Source: Methanolobus mangrovi (GTDB lineage Archaea; Halobacteriota; Methanosarcinia; Methanosarcinales; Methanosarcinaceae). Taken from it: 64,000 bases of DNA. Position numbers and translations under genes: made by a program. The notes below the pieces were generated by a model. The model saw only the letters and a program-made list of their open reading frames with translations. It had not been told where the DNA came from and searched no databases. Below are positions 46,013 through 55,016 of the stretch, piece by piece. Each line of letters starts with the position of its first letter. The first letter of the stretch is position 1. The stretch is taken from contig NZ_CP133594.1 in NCBI RefSeq assembly GCF_031312535.1, positions 1,426,001 to 1,490,000 of the forward strand, read 5' to 3'.

Positions 46013-46672
46013 ATGGCAAAAGATTTACTTGAAAAGGGAGCAATCCTGCAGAGAGACCAGGAAACATATGCAATTGCACCGCACCTGCCTGGCGGAATTG
46101 TTTCAGCAGAACAACTCGGTAAAATTGCAGACGTTGCAAAGAAATATGGAGCCGCAACATTAAAAGTAACCTCTTCCCAGAGAGTTGCTATTGTAGGATT
46201 GAAAGAAGACGATATCGACAAAGCCTGGGAAGACCTTGGAATTAAGCCAGGTGCTGCCATCGGACTTTGTGTAAGAAGTATAAAGATATGCCCTGGTACT
46301 ACATTCTGTAAGCGTGGACAACAGGATGCTGTAAGTCTTGGATTAAAACTTGATGAGAAATACCACGGAATGCCGCTCCCATCCAAATTCAAGATGGCTG
46401 TTTCCGGATGTATGAACTCATGCTCAGAACCCGCCATCAAAGATATCGGTATCATGGGTACACCAAAAGGATACACAGTCATGGTTGGTGGAAATGCAGC
46501 TATCAAACCAAGACTTGCTGATGTCATCGCAGATGAATTAAGTGAAGATGACGTCCTTGCGCTCGTAGATAAGATCATCAGCTTTACTAAGACCAATGGT
46601 TCAAAACACCGTCTTAGCAGAGTAATTGATGAAATGGGAATTGACAAGTTCAAGGAAGAGATCGGCTTATAA
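46013..46672 (+). CDS. Small siroheme sulfite/nitrite reductase-like protein
   Basis: The 219-aa protein has the ferredoxin-like half domain (LKVTSSQRVAIVGL) and the siroheme/[4Fe-4S] motif ICPGTTFCKRG...GCMNSCSEP, the C-x5-C and C-x3-C pattern of sulfite reductases. It is much shorter than assimilatory or dissimilatory enzymes and belongs to the small reductase-like proteins common in methanogens, whose substrate is mostly unproven. ATG 46013 with GGAG is chosen over upstream in-frame ATG 45953. It is first of four genes with CGGC, ferredoxin and GXGXG proteins. Confidence 0.88.
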   Translation: MAKDLLEKGAILQRDQETYAIAPHLPGGIVSAEQLGKIADVAKKYGAATLKVTSSQRVAIVGLKEDDIDKAWEDLGIKPGAAIGLCVRSIKICPGTTFCKRGQQDAVSLGLKLDEKYHGMPLPSKFKMAVSGCMNSCSEPAIKDIGIMGTPKGYTVMVGGNAAIKPRLADVIADELSEDDVLALVDKIISFTKTNGSKHRLSRVIDEMGIDKFKEEIGL

Positions 46673-46685
46673 TTTAGATATTTTT

Positions 46686-46720
46686 AAGGGGGAATTAGCC
46701 CCTTGTTTTCTTTCTTTTTA
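46686..46720 (+). terminator. Intra-operon hairpin after the reductase-like gene
   Basis: AAGGGG pairs with CCCCTT around a 7-nt loop, followed by GTTTTCTTTCTTTTT. It may reduce expression of the downstream genes relative to the reductase. Confidence 0.5.
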
Positions 46721-46746
46721 TATGTTCCTTTAAAAACGGAGTTGTT

Positions 46747-47091
46747 ATTATCGAAGATGCTAAACCGGCAACAAGAATTGCAGTAATAAGATGCGACATA
46801 GTCTCGGAAGCATGTCCGGGAGTAGGATGTTTCATGGCATTCAATAAAAAGAGAATGCACTTTAGTGATTATGAAGAGAATACAGAGATGGTTGCCTTTT
46901 TCACATGTGGTGGCTGCTCCGGCCGCAGGATATACCGCCTGTTGAAATCACTTAAGAAACGCGGAGTGGATGTTATCCATCTGAGTTCCTGTATGCAAAT
47001 GGAGAACTATCCAAAATGTCCGCACATCGATGAGATAAAGAGAACAGTTGAAAATGCAGGAATAAAACTTGTGGAAGGAACACATCACTAA
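46747..47091 (+). CDS. CGGC-domain protein, apparently starting at an ATT codon
   Basis: The protein shows the CGGC family pattern: TRIAVIRCDIVSEACPGVGCFMAF, FFTCGGCSGRRIYRLLKSL and IHLSSCMQMENYPKCPH. These Cys and His suggest metal binding. The conserved N-terminus lies upstream of the first ATG (46834). In the open frame from 46699 there is no ATG, GTG or TTG before it. ATT 46747 has GGAG (46738-46741) 5 nt upstream and gives 114 aa, the expected N-terminus. It sits 74 nt after the reductase-like gene and 17 nt before the ferredoxin. Starting at 46834 would lose conserved Cys. Confidence 0.75.
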   Translation: MIEDAKPATRIAVIRCDIVSEACPGVGCFMAFNKKRMHFSDYEENTEMVAFFTCGGCSGRRIYRLLKSLKKRGVDVIHLSSCMQMENYPKCPHIDEIKRTVENAGIKLVEGTHH

Positions 47092-47108
47092 CACATGGAG
47101 ATTAGAAT

Positions 47109-47477
47109 ATGAGCCAGAGAATGATAGTCAAAATAGATGAAGATAAATGTACCGGATGTGGAAAATGCGTATCTCCCTGTGCTGAAGGAGCTATACAGAT
47201 AATTAATGGAAAGGCAAAGGTCGTTTCAGAAGAACTCTGCGACGGAATGGGATTCTGCATAGGAGTTTGTCCTGAAGGCGCAATCACCATCGAAAAAAGA
47301 GAGGCTATTCCCTTTGACCTGAGGAAAGCCGAATCACAGCCAAAAAAGACAGATATTTCAATTCACTGTTTCAGTTGCGGCTGTGGCGAGGATAATAATT
47401 ACCTGATGCCTGTAAGACATAACATGGAAAGTCTCTGGGTTTGCACAAGATGTCTTCCAAAACTTATCCACGGATGA
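47109..47477 (+). CDS. 2[4Fe-4S] ferredoxin with C-terminal Cys motif
   Basis: The 122-aa protein has two cluster motifs (CTGCGKCVSPC and CDGMGFCIGVCP) and a C-terminal extension with HCFSCGCGED and CTRCL, possibly a third metal site. It probably gives electrons to the reductase-like protein of the same operon. GGAG precedes the ATG. Confidence 0.88.
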   Translation: MSQRMIVKIDEDKCTGCGKCVSPCAEGAIQIINGKAKVVSEELCDGMGFCIGVCPEGAITIEKREAIPFDLRKAESQPKKTDISIHCFSCGCGEDNNYLMPVRHNMESLWVCTRCLPKLIHG

Positions 47478-47481
47478 GATA

Positions 47482-48462
47482 ATGGCAATTGAGATCGAAC
47501 TTAGCAAGGACGCAGACTACCTCTGCGACTACACTTTCAATTTTCATTGGCATAACAAAAGTCTTGATCCCGATTCACTGATACCAGACCAGAATGGTAC
47601 AAAACTTACTTACAGGGACCTCGTCAATGAAATTAGGACAGGGGGCGAGGTTCGTATCAAAGGCAATGTGGCAAAGAATTTTGCTTACAGTATGGGAGCA
47701 GACCTGAAGCACTTCGGAGGGAACGGAGAAGCTGAAAAAACAGGCAGGATATTCATCCAGGGAGATGTCGGCCCTGAAGCCGGCATGGGCATGGTTGCCG
47801 GAACTCTGTATATCAAAGGCAATATCGGATATCCGATTGGGAATATAGTGGAACTCGAATCTGATGTGCAGGATTATCGAAAATTCCGCTCGATCACAGA
47901 TGTCCTCTGTAATGGTCTCGGCGAGGATAAGCTCATAGATAACGACTTTAACGAAAAGCAAAGAACACTGATCCTTAAGGACGGTATATCCAGAGGTACT
48001 GTTGCTGCCAGGTGTCCATGTGATGCGAAGGTCATCATAGAAGGAGATGCATACAATGGAACGGGAATACTTGCAAAGAAAGCTACTGTTATCGTGAACG
48101 GAAATGCAGGCATGAACACTGGTTCACACCTTAACGGAGGAACTGTGGTGGTCCATGGAGATGTGGGGGAATTTGCCGGAGCATATATGAAAGACGGAAA
48201 ACTCATTTTCCTGAGTGCTAAGGGTTTCATTGGTGCGGGAATGGAAGGTGGTTCCATATACTCAAAGAATAAGGCCAAAACAAGCCCTCCTGCTGCAAAG
48301 TCCAGAATGAAAGGAGAGGACAGTTCACTCATTAGAGAGATGATGGATGCCGGAAGAGTTGAATCAATGCTCTACAACAAGTATGAGCCAGAAGAAGAAA
48401 AACAGAAATATGCGGAAGTTCACATGCGTGACGGGTCCATTATTATGCGTAGGATCGACTGA
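47482..48462 (+). CDS. GXGXG-domain protein (glutamate synthase domain 3 / FwdC-like)
   Basis: The 326-aa protein is a right-handed beta-helix of the GXGXG type, with repeats such as GRIFIQGDVGPEAGMGMVAGTLYIKGNIG and TVIVNGNAGMNTGSHLNGGTVVVHGDVGEFAG. This fold forms the third domain of GltB and subunit C of formylmethanofuran dehydrogenase. As a stand-alone protein it presumably serves as a scaffold or substrate-channelling subunit. It is the last gene of the reductase-like operon (4 nt after the ferredoxin). The exact partner is not known. Confidence 0.82.
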   Translation: MAIEIELSKDADYLCDYTFNFHWHNKSLDPDSLIPDQNGTKLTYRDLVNEIRTGGEVRIKGNVAKNFAYSMGADLKHFGGNGEAEKTGRIFIQGDVGPEAGMGMVAGTLYIKGNIGYPIGNIVELESDVQDYRKFRSITDVLCNGLGEDKLIDNDFNEKQRTLILKDGISRGTVAARCPCDAKVIIEGDAYNGTGILAKKATVIVNGNAGMNTGSHLNGGTVVVHGDVGEFAGAYMKDGKLIFLSAKGFIGAGMEGGSIYSKNKAKTSPPAAKSRMKGEDSSLIREMMDAGRVESMLYNKYEPEEEKQKYAEVHMRDGSIIMRRID

Positions 48463-48464
48463 CT

Positions 48465-50183
48465 TCATGCTTTATCCAGCATTACCCAGAAAACGGAGCC
48501 TTTACCCTGCGGATTGTCTTCAACACCAACAGTGCCATTGTGGATGTCAACTATTCTTTTGACAATTGCAAGACCAAGACCGGATCCTTTTATACCTTTT
48601 TTGTCAGCTCTTTTGAATCTCTCAAAAATGTATGGCTTGGCTTCATCCGGAATTCCATCCCCTTCATCTGCCACCATTATTTTCCAGCTTTTGCCAATTT
48701 CAGCAATTTCCACCCTAATAGTACTACCTGAAGGACTATATTTGAGAGCATTGGATATCAAATTGGAAAAAACATCCTCAATTATATCGTTTATTCTGGA
48801 AGGATATTCTCCTTTGAGCTCGAAGTCAAGTTTAATGTCCTTTTTTCTAAATTCTGGAGAAAAACTACCGACAACATCCCATAATATAATACCAACATCA
48901 TTTGTTTCAAATTTCATCTCTTCGTATGATTCAAGTTTTGAGAGTTTTGCGGCAGAACTTATCATTGATATCAGATGATCGGTCTGTTCGCTTATTATTT
49001 TGAGTGTTTCTTTTTTCTCAACATCCATTTCTTTCATGTACAGCACATCACTAAAACCTTTGACAATACCTGCAGGATTTAACAGGTCATGTCTCATAAT
49101 ATCTGCGAAAAGGTCCTTTAGTTCGTTTGAATCCTCAAGTTTTGATTTTTTTGCTTTCTCCAGCATCCAACGGGAATGCACTTCAAAAATAATAAAAAGC
49201 ATAAATATGAGAGCTAAAACATACCAGTACTGGATAATTGCCTGCGTAGGAGATACTTTTCCGTAATCTACATATAAGCTAACCCTGAGTTCTTTCATAA
49301 GATTATCCACAGGACTATAGCTTGCCGGAACTGACCAACCACTTGAATCAAGAGTAATGGCAGCATTGCTGTTTGAAGGCATACTTAAAAGGGCTATAGA
49401 TACTTTATTTGAAATATCATCTGATGTTAAAGCGGTCTTCCCGAACATCCATTCAGGGTAAATATCTGTGCTCACCAGTAGTGGAAAGTTCTCGTATTCC
49501 TTCTGATTAAGGACTTTGATATCCTTTAAATTTATCTTACCTTCAAGAGCCATTTTTTCCAGGGTGCCTGTCCGGACCGTTCCAGCATCGACATCCCCAT
49601 TGATAATGGAAAGAACTACTTTATCATGGGTCTTCCCAAATGTTAGTTCGTTAAAATCAGTATTGTAATTTATACCATTATGGTGTAATTCCCCCGCGCC
49701 GGCAAGAAATCCACCAAATGATTCTTCGCTGACTGCCATAAAAGATTTATCTTTCAGATCCTGCAAAGAATTGATATCGTCCCTGTCAGCTCTTGTGAGA
49801 ATTACACCGCCAAAACCATCGTATGAAGAATTTTCCCACATCGGCTGGAAAGTTGCAATCCTGCCAGCTCCGTAGATGCGCGCCATTTCTACGTAAACCA
49901 TTGGATTTGAATAGAAAAAATCAATTCCTTCATTGTCTATAACAAAAAAGAATTCATCATAATCAAGAGGAATTACTTCAAAGGTTGTATTGGGAATGCT
50001 AGTTGACAGATACTCTGCAGTTGGAGTCCATTGCTCCATAGTATTATCCTTTTCTCCGTTAACAGAAAGAACACCAATTTTGTAAACATTGGATTCGCAA
50101 TTCACCGTCGGAAGAAAAATAGAATTGAGAACAAAAATAAATAATATTACCCTCAGAATCCAACCAGCTTTTCCCTTACTAAT
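48465..50183 (-). CDS. Sensor histidine kinase with extracytoplasmic PhnD-like domain; apparent ATT start
   Basis: From the GTG at 50105 (546 aa) the protein has a PhnD/TtrS-type periplasmic binding domain (YKIGVLSVNGEKD, FYSNPMVYVEMARIYGAG), one membrane helix (~310-330), phosphoacceptor IMRHDLLNPAGIV and a HATPase (NLISNALKYSPSG, DEGDGIPDE, GSGLGLAIV). That start gives no export signal. The frame continues upstream as a clear signal sequence (GKAGWILRVILFIFVLNSIF) to ATT 50183, preceded by GGAGG 7 nt upstream and an in-frame TAA. No ATG, GTG or TTG lies in this stretch, so ATT is the likely start (572 aa). Ligands may be phosphonate-, tetrathionate- or other anion-like. Confidence 0.85.
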   Translation of the reverse strand: MSKGKAGWILRVILFIFVLNSIFLPTVNCESNVYKIGVLSVNGEKDNTMEQWTPTAEYLSTSIPNTTFEVIPLDYDEFFFVIDNEGIDFFYSNPMVYVEMARIYGAGRIATFQPMWENSSYDGFGGVILTRADRDDINSLQDLKDKSFMAVSEESFGGFLAGAGELHHNGINYNTDFNELTFGKTHDKVVLSIINGDVDAGTVRTGTLEKMALEGKINLKDIKVLNQKEYENFPLLVSTDIYPEWMFGKTALTSDDISNKVSIALLSMPSNSNAAITLDSSGWSVPASYSPVDNLMKELRVSLYVDYGKVSPTQAIIQYWYVLALIFMLFIIFEVHSRWMLEKAKKSKLEDSNELKDLFADIMRHDLLNPAGIVKGFSDVLYMKEMDVEKKETLKIISEQTDHLISMISSAAKLSKLESYEEMKFETNDVGIILWDVVGSFSPEFRKKDIKLDFELKGEYPSRINDIIEDVFSNLISNALKYSPSGSTIRVEIAEIGKSWKIMVADEGDGIPDEAKPYIFERFKRADKKGIKGSGLGLAIVKRIVDIHNGTVGVEDNPQGKGSVFWVMLDKA

Positions 50184-50276
50184 TTACACCCCTCCCCTAA
50201 AGTGCAAATGTGTCTATAATACTTAAGATATTTAGTGTTTTTGACGCATTGTAATAAAAAAAGAAAGTGAGTGAAA

Positions 50277-51716
50277 TTATTTCACTACAATGAACTTCAG
50301 GAGATTAGTACCACCAGGCTTTCCGTGACCTGAAATCTGACCCTGGGTGAGAATGACCATATCCCCTTCCCCAATATTGTCTGATTTCTTCAAAGCGTCC
50401 ATTGCAGTTTCCTCCCAATCGAACACCTTCTGGCGGGTAAGTACTGGATAAACTGCATATTGCATTGCAAGTTGCTCACACGTAAGAGGATAGCGGCTAA
50501 AGGCAAGTATCCAGATATCCGGCCTGAATCTCGAAATATGCCTGGGAGTCTTTCCTGAAACAGTAGGCGTAATAACATAACGTATAGGAAGGCTGCGAAG
50601 TGCATCATTTACCTGTATCGAGATCATATCCTCAACACCCGGATGCATTTTATGGATGGCTTTTTTCATCATTTCAAGGCCTATTGTAGTGTGGTCCCTC
50701 CATTTTTCAGTTGACCTTGCTATTTTAGACATCATTTTAACAGTTTCAACCGGATATGTTCCTACTGCAGTTTCCGCTGAAAGCATGACTGCATCTGTCC
50801 CGTCTATAATAGCATTGGCCACATCTGTGGCTTCAGCCCTTGTAGGCCGGATATTGCCGGTCATTGATTCAAGCATCTGCGTTGCGGTTATTATCGGCGT
50901 GCTCATCAGGTTTGCCTTATGTATAATGTTCTTTTGGACAATAGGAACATCCTGTATCGGGATCTCTACGCCAAGATCACCACGGGCGATCATAATGGCA
51001 TCGCTCTCTTTGATAATTGCATCTATGTTCTTTACAGCCTCTTCCCTCTCGATCTTTGAAACTATGAATATTTCTTTGCCCTGGCTTTCCGCATAGTTTC
51101 GAACCTGTATGATATCCTCTTTTGATTCTATGAATGACAGGCAGAATATGCTCAAACCTTCCTCAAGTCCGAAGTCAACGATCTCAAGGTCCCTTCCGGT
51201 TATGGGATTGATAAACATCTGGGAACCTGGCAAATTGATGCCTTTTTTAGAGAACAGGGGGCCGCCAACAACAACCTCACAATGAATATCTTCACCTTCG
51301 ACACTTACACAATCAAGCTGGATGAAGCCATCATTCAGGTAAATAGGACTACCTGGAACCACACTATCTGTGATCTGTTTGTACTGAACAGGGATCAATA
51401 AATCCTTTCCGAGAACGTCACGTGAAGTCAAAGTTACATGCGCTCCTTTTTCCAGTATCATTGGTTCATCCTGGATTATTCCTACCCGTATCTTTGGCCC
51501 GGGGAGATCTGCCATTATAGCTACCACCCTGTTGAGTTCCCCGGCTATGGTCCTTATTCTCTTGATGATAGTACGGTGGTCATCAAGATCACCGTGAGAG
51601 AAATTCAGACGGGCAACATTCATGCCCTGCAGAATGAGTTCACGTAGCACATCCTCTGAAGAAGAGGCCGGGCCGATAGTACATACGATCTTTGTTTTAT
51701 GATCTGGCAAGTCCAT
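50277..51716 (-). CDS. pyk: Pyruvate kinase
   Basis: It converts phosphoenolpyruvate and ADP to pyruvate and ATP. The 479-aa protein has TKIVCTIGPASSS, VARLNFSHGD, MADLPGPKIRVG, FIVSKIERE (catalytic Lys), ARGDLGVEIPIQDVP, ATQMLESM and AVMLSAETAVGTYPVETV. Length and motifs are normal. It stands alone, divergent from the flavoprotein at 51874; a TATA-like CTATATATAGG near 51809-51819 lies between them. Confidence 0.96.
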   Translation of the reverse strand: MDLPDHKTKIVCTIGPASSSEDVLRELILQGMNVARLNFSHGDLDDHRTIIKRIRTIAGELNRVVAIMADLPGPKIRVGIIQDEPMILEKGAHVTLTSRDVLGKDLLIPVQYKQITDSVVPGSPIYLNDGFIQLDCVSVEGEDIHCEVVVGGPLFSKKGINLPGSQMFINPITGRDLEIVDFGLEEGLSIFCLSFIESKEDIIQVRNYAESQGKEIFIVSKIEREEAVKNIDAIIKESDAIMIARGDLGVEIPIQDVPIVQKNIIHKANLMSTPIITATQMLESMTGNIRPTRAEATDVANAIIDGTDAVMLSAETAVGTYPVETVKMMSKIARSTEKWRDHTTIGLEMMKKAIHKMHPGVEDMISIQVNDALRSLPIRYVITPTVSGKTPRHISRFRPDIWILAFSRYPLTCEQLAMQYAVYPVLTRQKVFDWEETAMDALKKSDNIGEGDMVILTQGQISGHGKPGGTNLLKFIVVK

Positions 51717-51873
51717 ACTTTATCCCACCTTTATGATAAACAACAATTAATTCATTATTTCTTATGGAACTGATTAAATTAAGGCTTATTCCGAAGTATT
51801 CAATACACTATATATAGGATACATCATTAAAAATTATTTAAACTAACAGTATCCAATACATATTGGGGTTACC

Positions 51874-54800
51874 ATGACAAATTCAATGTTTGAACTAACT
51901 GAGAAACAAAAGAAAGAACTCTCTGACATTTTCGGAAGAGGAGTTAATTTCAAAGATAAGGAAAGACACTTTTACACACATGATGTGGGAGCATTGCCAT
52001 CACTTGTAAAAAAAATGGTTGGCAAAACAAAGCCTGCTGCGATTGTAAAAGTAAAGGATGAAGCAAAAGCTGTTGAGCTTGTTAATTTTGCACGCAAATA
52101 CAAGATACCAATCGTGCCAAGAGCAGGTGCTTCATCAGGATACGGCGGCATCATACCCACAAAGGGCGGTATAATTGCCGATGTAACCCCCATGAGGAAA
52201 ATAATCGATATTGACAAAGATAATCTCAAAGTGACTGTAGGCGCAGGTGCCGTCTGGTATGACCTTGAATCAAAACTTAACGAGGAAGGACTGGCTGTAC
52301 AGGCAGTTCCATCAAGCGCACTTTCCGCAACAGTTGGAGGATGGCTTGCGCAGAACGGTGTGGGTTACGGAAGTTATGAATACGGCTGGTCACAGGACAC
52401 TATGGAATCTGCCAGGGTCGTCCTGCCAAATGGAGAAGTTAAGGATTTCTCAGGAAATGAGCTTGACAAGATCATCGGCACAATGGGAACTACCGGTATC
52501 ATCACACAGGTTACCCTGAAATTAAGGAAGTACGAAAAGAACGCTGCTATCTCTGCAGGATTCCCTGATGCTTCCAGCATGAAGAAAGCGATCAAGAAAG
52601 TAGGGGAGAAGAAAATACCCATCTGGGCCATCTCATTCTTAAATCCACAATGGGCTGACATGAAGAACAAATCCCCATATAAAACACATTATGGAGAAAC
52701 TGTTGAGGAACACAGGCCGGAACTTCCGCATTCCTACATATGTAATTTTGCCTATCCGCAGTCAAGAGATGTCAGCGGCCTTGAAGACATAATCAGAGAA
52801 GCTGGCGGAGTGATCCTGCCACAGGAAATTGCTGACCATGAGACCCAGGAATGGTTCAGGTCCATGAAAGTGAAGAGACTTGGCCCTTCCTTTATTCCTG
52901 CTGAAGTGGTAGTGCCTGTCGATAAGATAGACACCATGTTCACAGAGATCGGTAAAAAGATTGGGCTTCCTGTACTGGTAGAGGGAATGGTCACAAAGGG
53001 TGATGAAGCTATTATGCTTTGTTTCATGCCTCACTCGGAAAGATCCTTCAAGTACAATCTTGCATTCCCGCTTGCCCTTAGTATTGTAAAGATAGCTGAG
53101 GAGAATGGCGGAAGGATATATGCATCTGGTCTCTATTTTGCGCAACAGGCAGATAAGGTCTACAAAAAGCGCCTGCCTCTTATTCAGGAGCTTAAGAAGC
53201 AGACCGATCCTGATGACATAATGAACCCTGAAACACTGACTGGCAAAACTATGTTGAAGACAGGACTTTCCTTTGCAAGAGCATTCGAGCCAATGGCCCG
53301 CATGGTCGGAAATATGTCAGGGGTTGGCGATCAGGAATTCAAAGAGGAGAAAAAAATACCGGGCGACATTATATCTCATGCGTACACCTGTGCCCAGTGT
53401 GGATACTGTGTGAATGAGTGTGACCAGTACTATGGCAGAGGCTGGGAATCACAGTCCCCACGTGGTAAGTGGTTCTTCATCAAGGAATACCTTGCCGGAA
53501 AAATGCCGCTTGACCAGGAACAGGTAGATACTTTCCTTGCCTGTACCACCTGTGAGATGTGTGATCATAACTGTCAGCTTGACCTGCCTATCGAACGTTC
53601 ATGGATGACACTCAGAGAGAACTTTGTCCAGAAGAGAGGCATGATGACAATCCCCCCGTTTGAAATCATGGCTCAGAGTCTGGACAAGGAGAGGAACATC
53701 TGGGCAAATTACAGGGTTGACAGGGACAAGTGGCTGCCTGATGATATCAGGGCAAAGATCAAGGACAAGGCCGAGATCGCATACTTTGCAGGATGTACCG
53801 CATCTTTTGTGGAAAAGGATGTTGCAGAGGGTACGGTCCGGCTGCTTGATGAAGCTGGAATAGATTTCGCATACCTTGGTGACAAGGAAGCATGTTGTGG
53901 AATTCCAATGCTCGTTGCCGGAAAGTGGGATGTATTCGAGAGAATCCTGAAAATGAACATCGCCAACATGCAGAAACTTGGCGCAAAGACGGTTGTTACA
54001 TCATGTCCTGCATGTCTGCTTATGTGGAGAACTATCTATCCACAGTGGGCTGAGAAACTTGGAATGGACTTTGACATTGAGGCAAAACACTATTCAGAAG
54101 TCCTGCTGGATAAACTGGATGTATTGAAGCCAAAGTTCAAGGTACCAATTAACAAGACCATTGCATGGCATGATTCATGTCACCTGGGAAGAGCCGGTGC
54201 AGGCGTCTACGAGCCACCACGAGAATTGCTCAAAGCAATCCCGGGAGTAACGTTCAAGGAGATGGAACACAACCGTGAGAAAGCACTCTGTTGTGGTTCA
54301 GTTGTAACCCTTATCGATGAGCCGAAAGTAGCAAGCAAGATAGGTAATACCCGTTTGCAGGAAGCTGTTGACCAGGATGCTGACATCATGGCTGCACTCT
54401 GTCCGTGCTGTCTTGTTCAGTTCAGGGTCGCTGCAAGGGATAATAATGTAGATATGAAGGTAGAGGACCTTGCAGCACTTGCAGCACGCAGTCTTGGATA
54501 TGACATACCGGAAACTACAACTGATGCTCTTGTTGCATGGGCGACCTTCGAAAAGATGATAGAGCTGATGGAGCCGGAGAACATGACCGAGATGATGGTG
54601 GAACTCCTGCCTGACATGATCGGAGCCATGCCTTCATACATGCAGGCCATGATGAAGACGGTGAAGTACGTACCGGGCATGGATGTACTCATGAAACCCA
54701 TGATGCCGATAATGATGCCTATGCTCATGCCTTCAATTATGCCAAAGGTCATGCCAAAGATGCTCAAGGCTGTTGAAAAGAGAGTCCCAATGCCGGATTA

Positions 54801-54921
54801 TATGCTCGAGCAGATGCCAGACCTCATGCCGGCTGCAATGGGCAATCTTTTGCCGAACATGCTTCCGCAGCTCATACCTCTGCTGACACCGAAGATGATC
54901 GAGTATATCAAGACGAACTGA
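51874..54921 (+). CDS. GlcD-HdrD-like FAD / Fe-S oxidoreductase with Met/Pro-rich tail
   Basis: The 1015-aa fusion protein has an FAD_binding_4 domain (~50-190, PRAGASSGYGGI), a FAD-oxidase C domain (~230-465), two [4Fe-4S] sets (CAQCGYCVNECDQ ~505; CTTCEMCDHNC ~560) and two CCG cysteine domains (AYFAGCTASF...CCGIPM...SCPACLL; WHDSCHLGR...CCGSV...LCPCCLVQF). This is a D-lactate dehydrogenase-like oxidase joined to an HdrD-like electron acceptor; a 2-hydroxyacid substrate is likely, and heterodisulfide or another acceptor possible. The last ~117 residues hold about 28 Met and many Pro in repeated LMPxIMP units. A terminator follows. Confidence 0.88.
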   Translation: MTNSMFELTEKQKKELSDIFGRGVNFKDKERHFYTHDVGALPSLVKKMVGKTKPAAIVKVKDEAKAVELVNFARKYKIPIVPRAGASSGYGGIIPTKGGIIADVTPMRKIIDIDKDNLKVTVGAGAVWYDLESKLNEEGLAVQAVPSSALSATVGGWLAQNGVGYGSYEYGWSQDTMESARVVLPNGEVKDFSGNELDKIIGTMGTTGIITQVTLKLRKYEKNAAISAGFPDASSMKKAIKKVGEKKIPIWAISFLNPQWADMKNKSPYKTHYGETVEEHRPELPHSYICNFAYPQSRDVSGLEDIIREAGGVILPQEIADHETQEWFRSMKVKRLGPSFIPAEVVVPVDKIDTMFTEIGKKIGLPVLVEGMVTKGDEAIMLCFMPHSERSFKYNLAFPLALSIVKIAEENGGRIYASGLYFAQQADKVYKKRLPLIQELKKQTDPDDIMNPETLTGKTMLKTGLSFARAFEPMARMVGNMSGVGDQEFKEEKKIPGDIISHAYTCAQCGYCVNECDQYYGRGWESQSPRGKWFFIKEYLAGKMPLDQEQVDTFLACTTCEMCDHNCQLDLPIERSWMTLRENFVQKRGMMTIPPFEIMAQSLDKERNIWANYRVDRDKWLPDDIRAKIKDKAEIAYFAGCTASFVEKDVAEGTVRLLDEAGIDFAYLGDKEACCGIPMLVAGKWDVFERILKMNIANMQKLGAKTVVTSCPACLLMWRTIYPQWAEKLGMDFDIEAKHYSEVLLDKLDVLKPKFKVPINKTIAWHDSCHLGRAGAGVYEPPRELLKAIPGVTFKEMEHNREKALCCGSVVTLIDEPKVASKIGNTRLQEAVDQDADIMAALCPCCLVQFRVAARDNNVDMKVEDLAALAARSLGYDIPETTTDALVAWATFEKMIELMEPENMTEMMVELLPDMIGAMPSYMQAMMKTVKYVPGMDVLMKPMMPIMMPMLMPSIMPKVMPKMLKAVEKRVPMPDYMLEQMPDLMPAAMGNLLPNMLPQLIPLLTPKMIEYIKTN

Positions 54922-54935
54922 AGATTTAGATTTGT

Positions 54936-54970
54936 TTGACATTGCTTGAGGGCAGTGTCAATTTTTTTTT
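54936..54970 (+). terminator. Strong terminator after the FAD/Fe-S oxidoreductase
   Basis: TTGACATTGC pairs with GCAGTGTCAA (one G-T) around a 6-nt loop, followed by nine T. Confidence 0.8.
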
Positions 54971-55016
54971 ATTTCAGAAAGGTATTAATATATAATATGT
55001 AGGTATATTTTAAATT

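Noticed and set aside
45928-46653. 241-codon antisense open frame over the sulfite-reductase-like gene
   Set aside because: The sense strand shows complete siroheme and cluster motifs; the antisense product is featureless.
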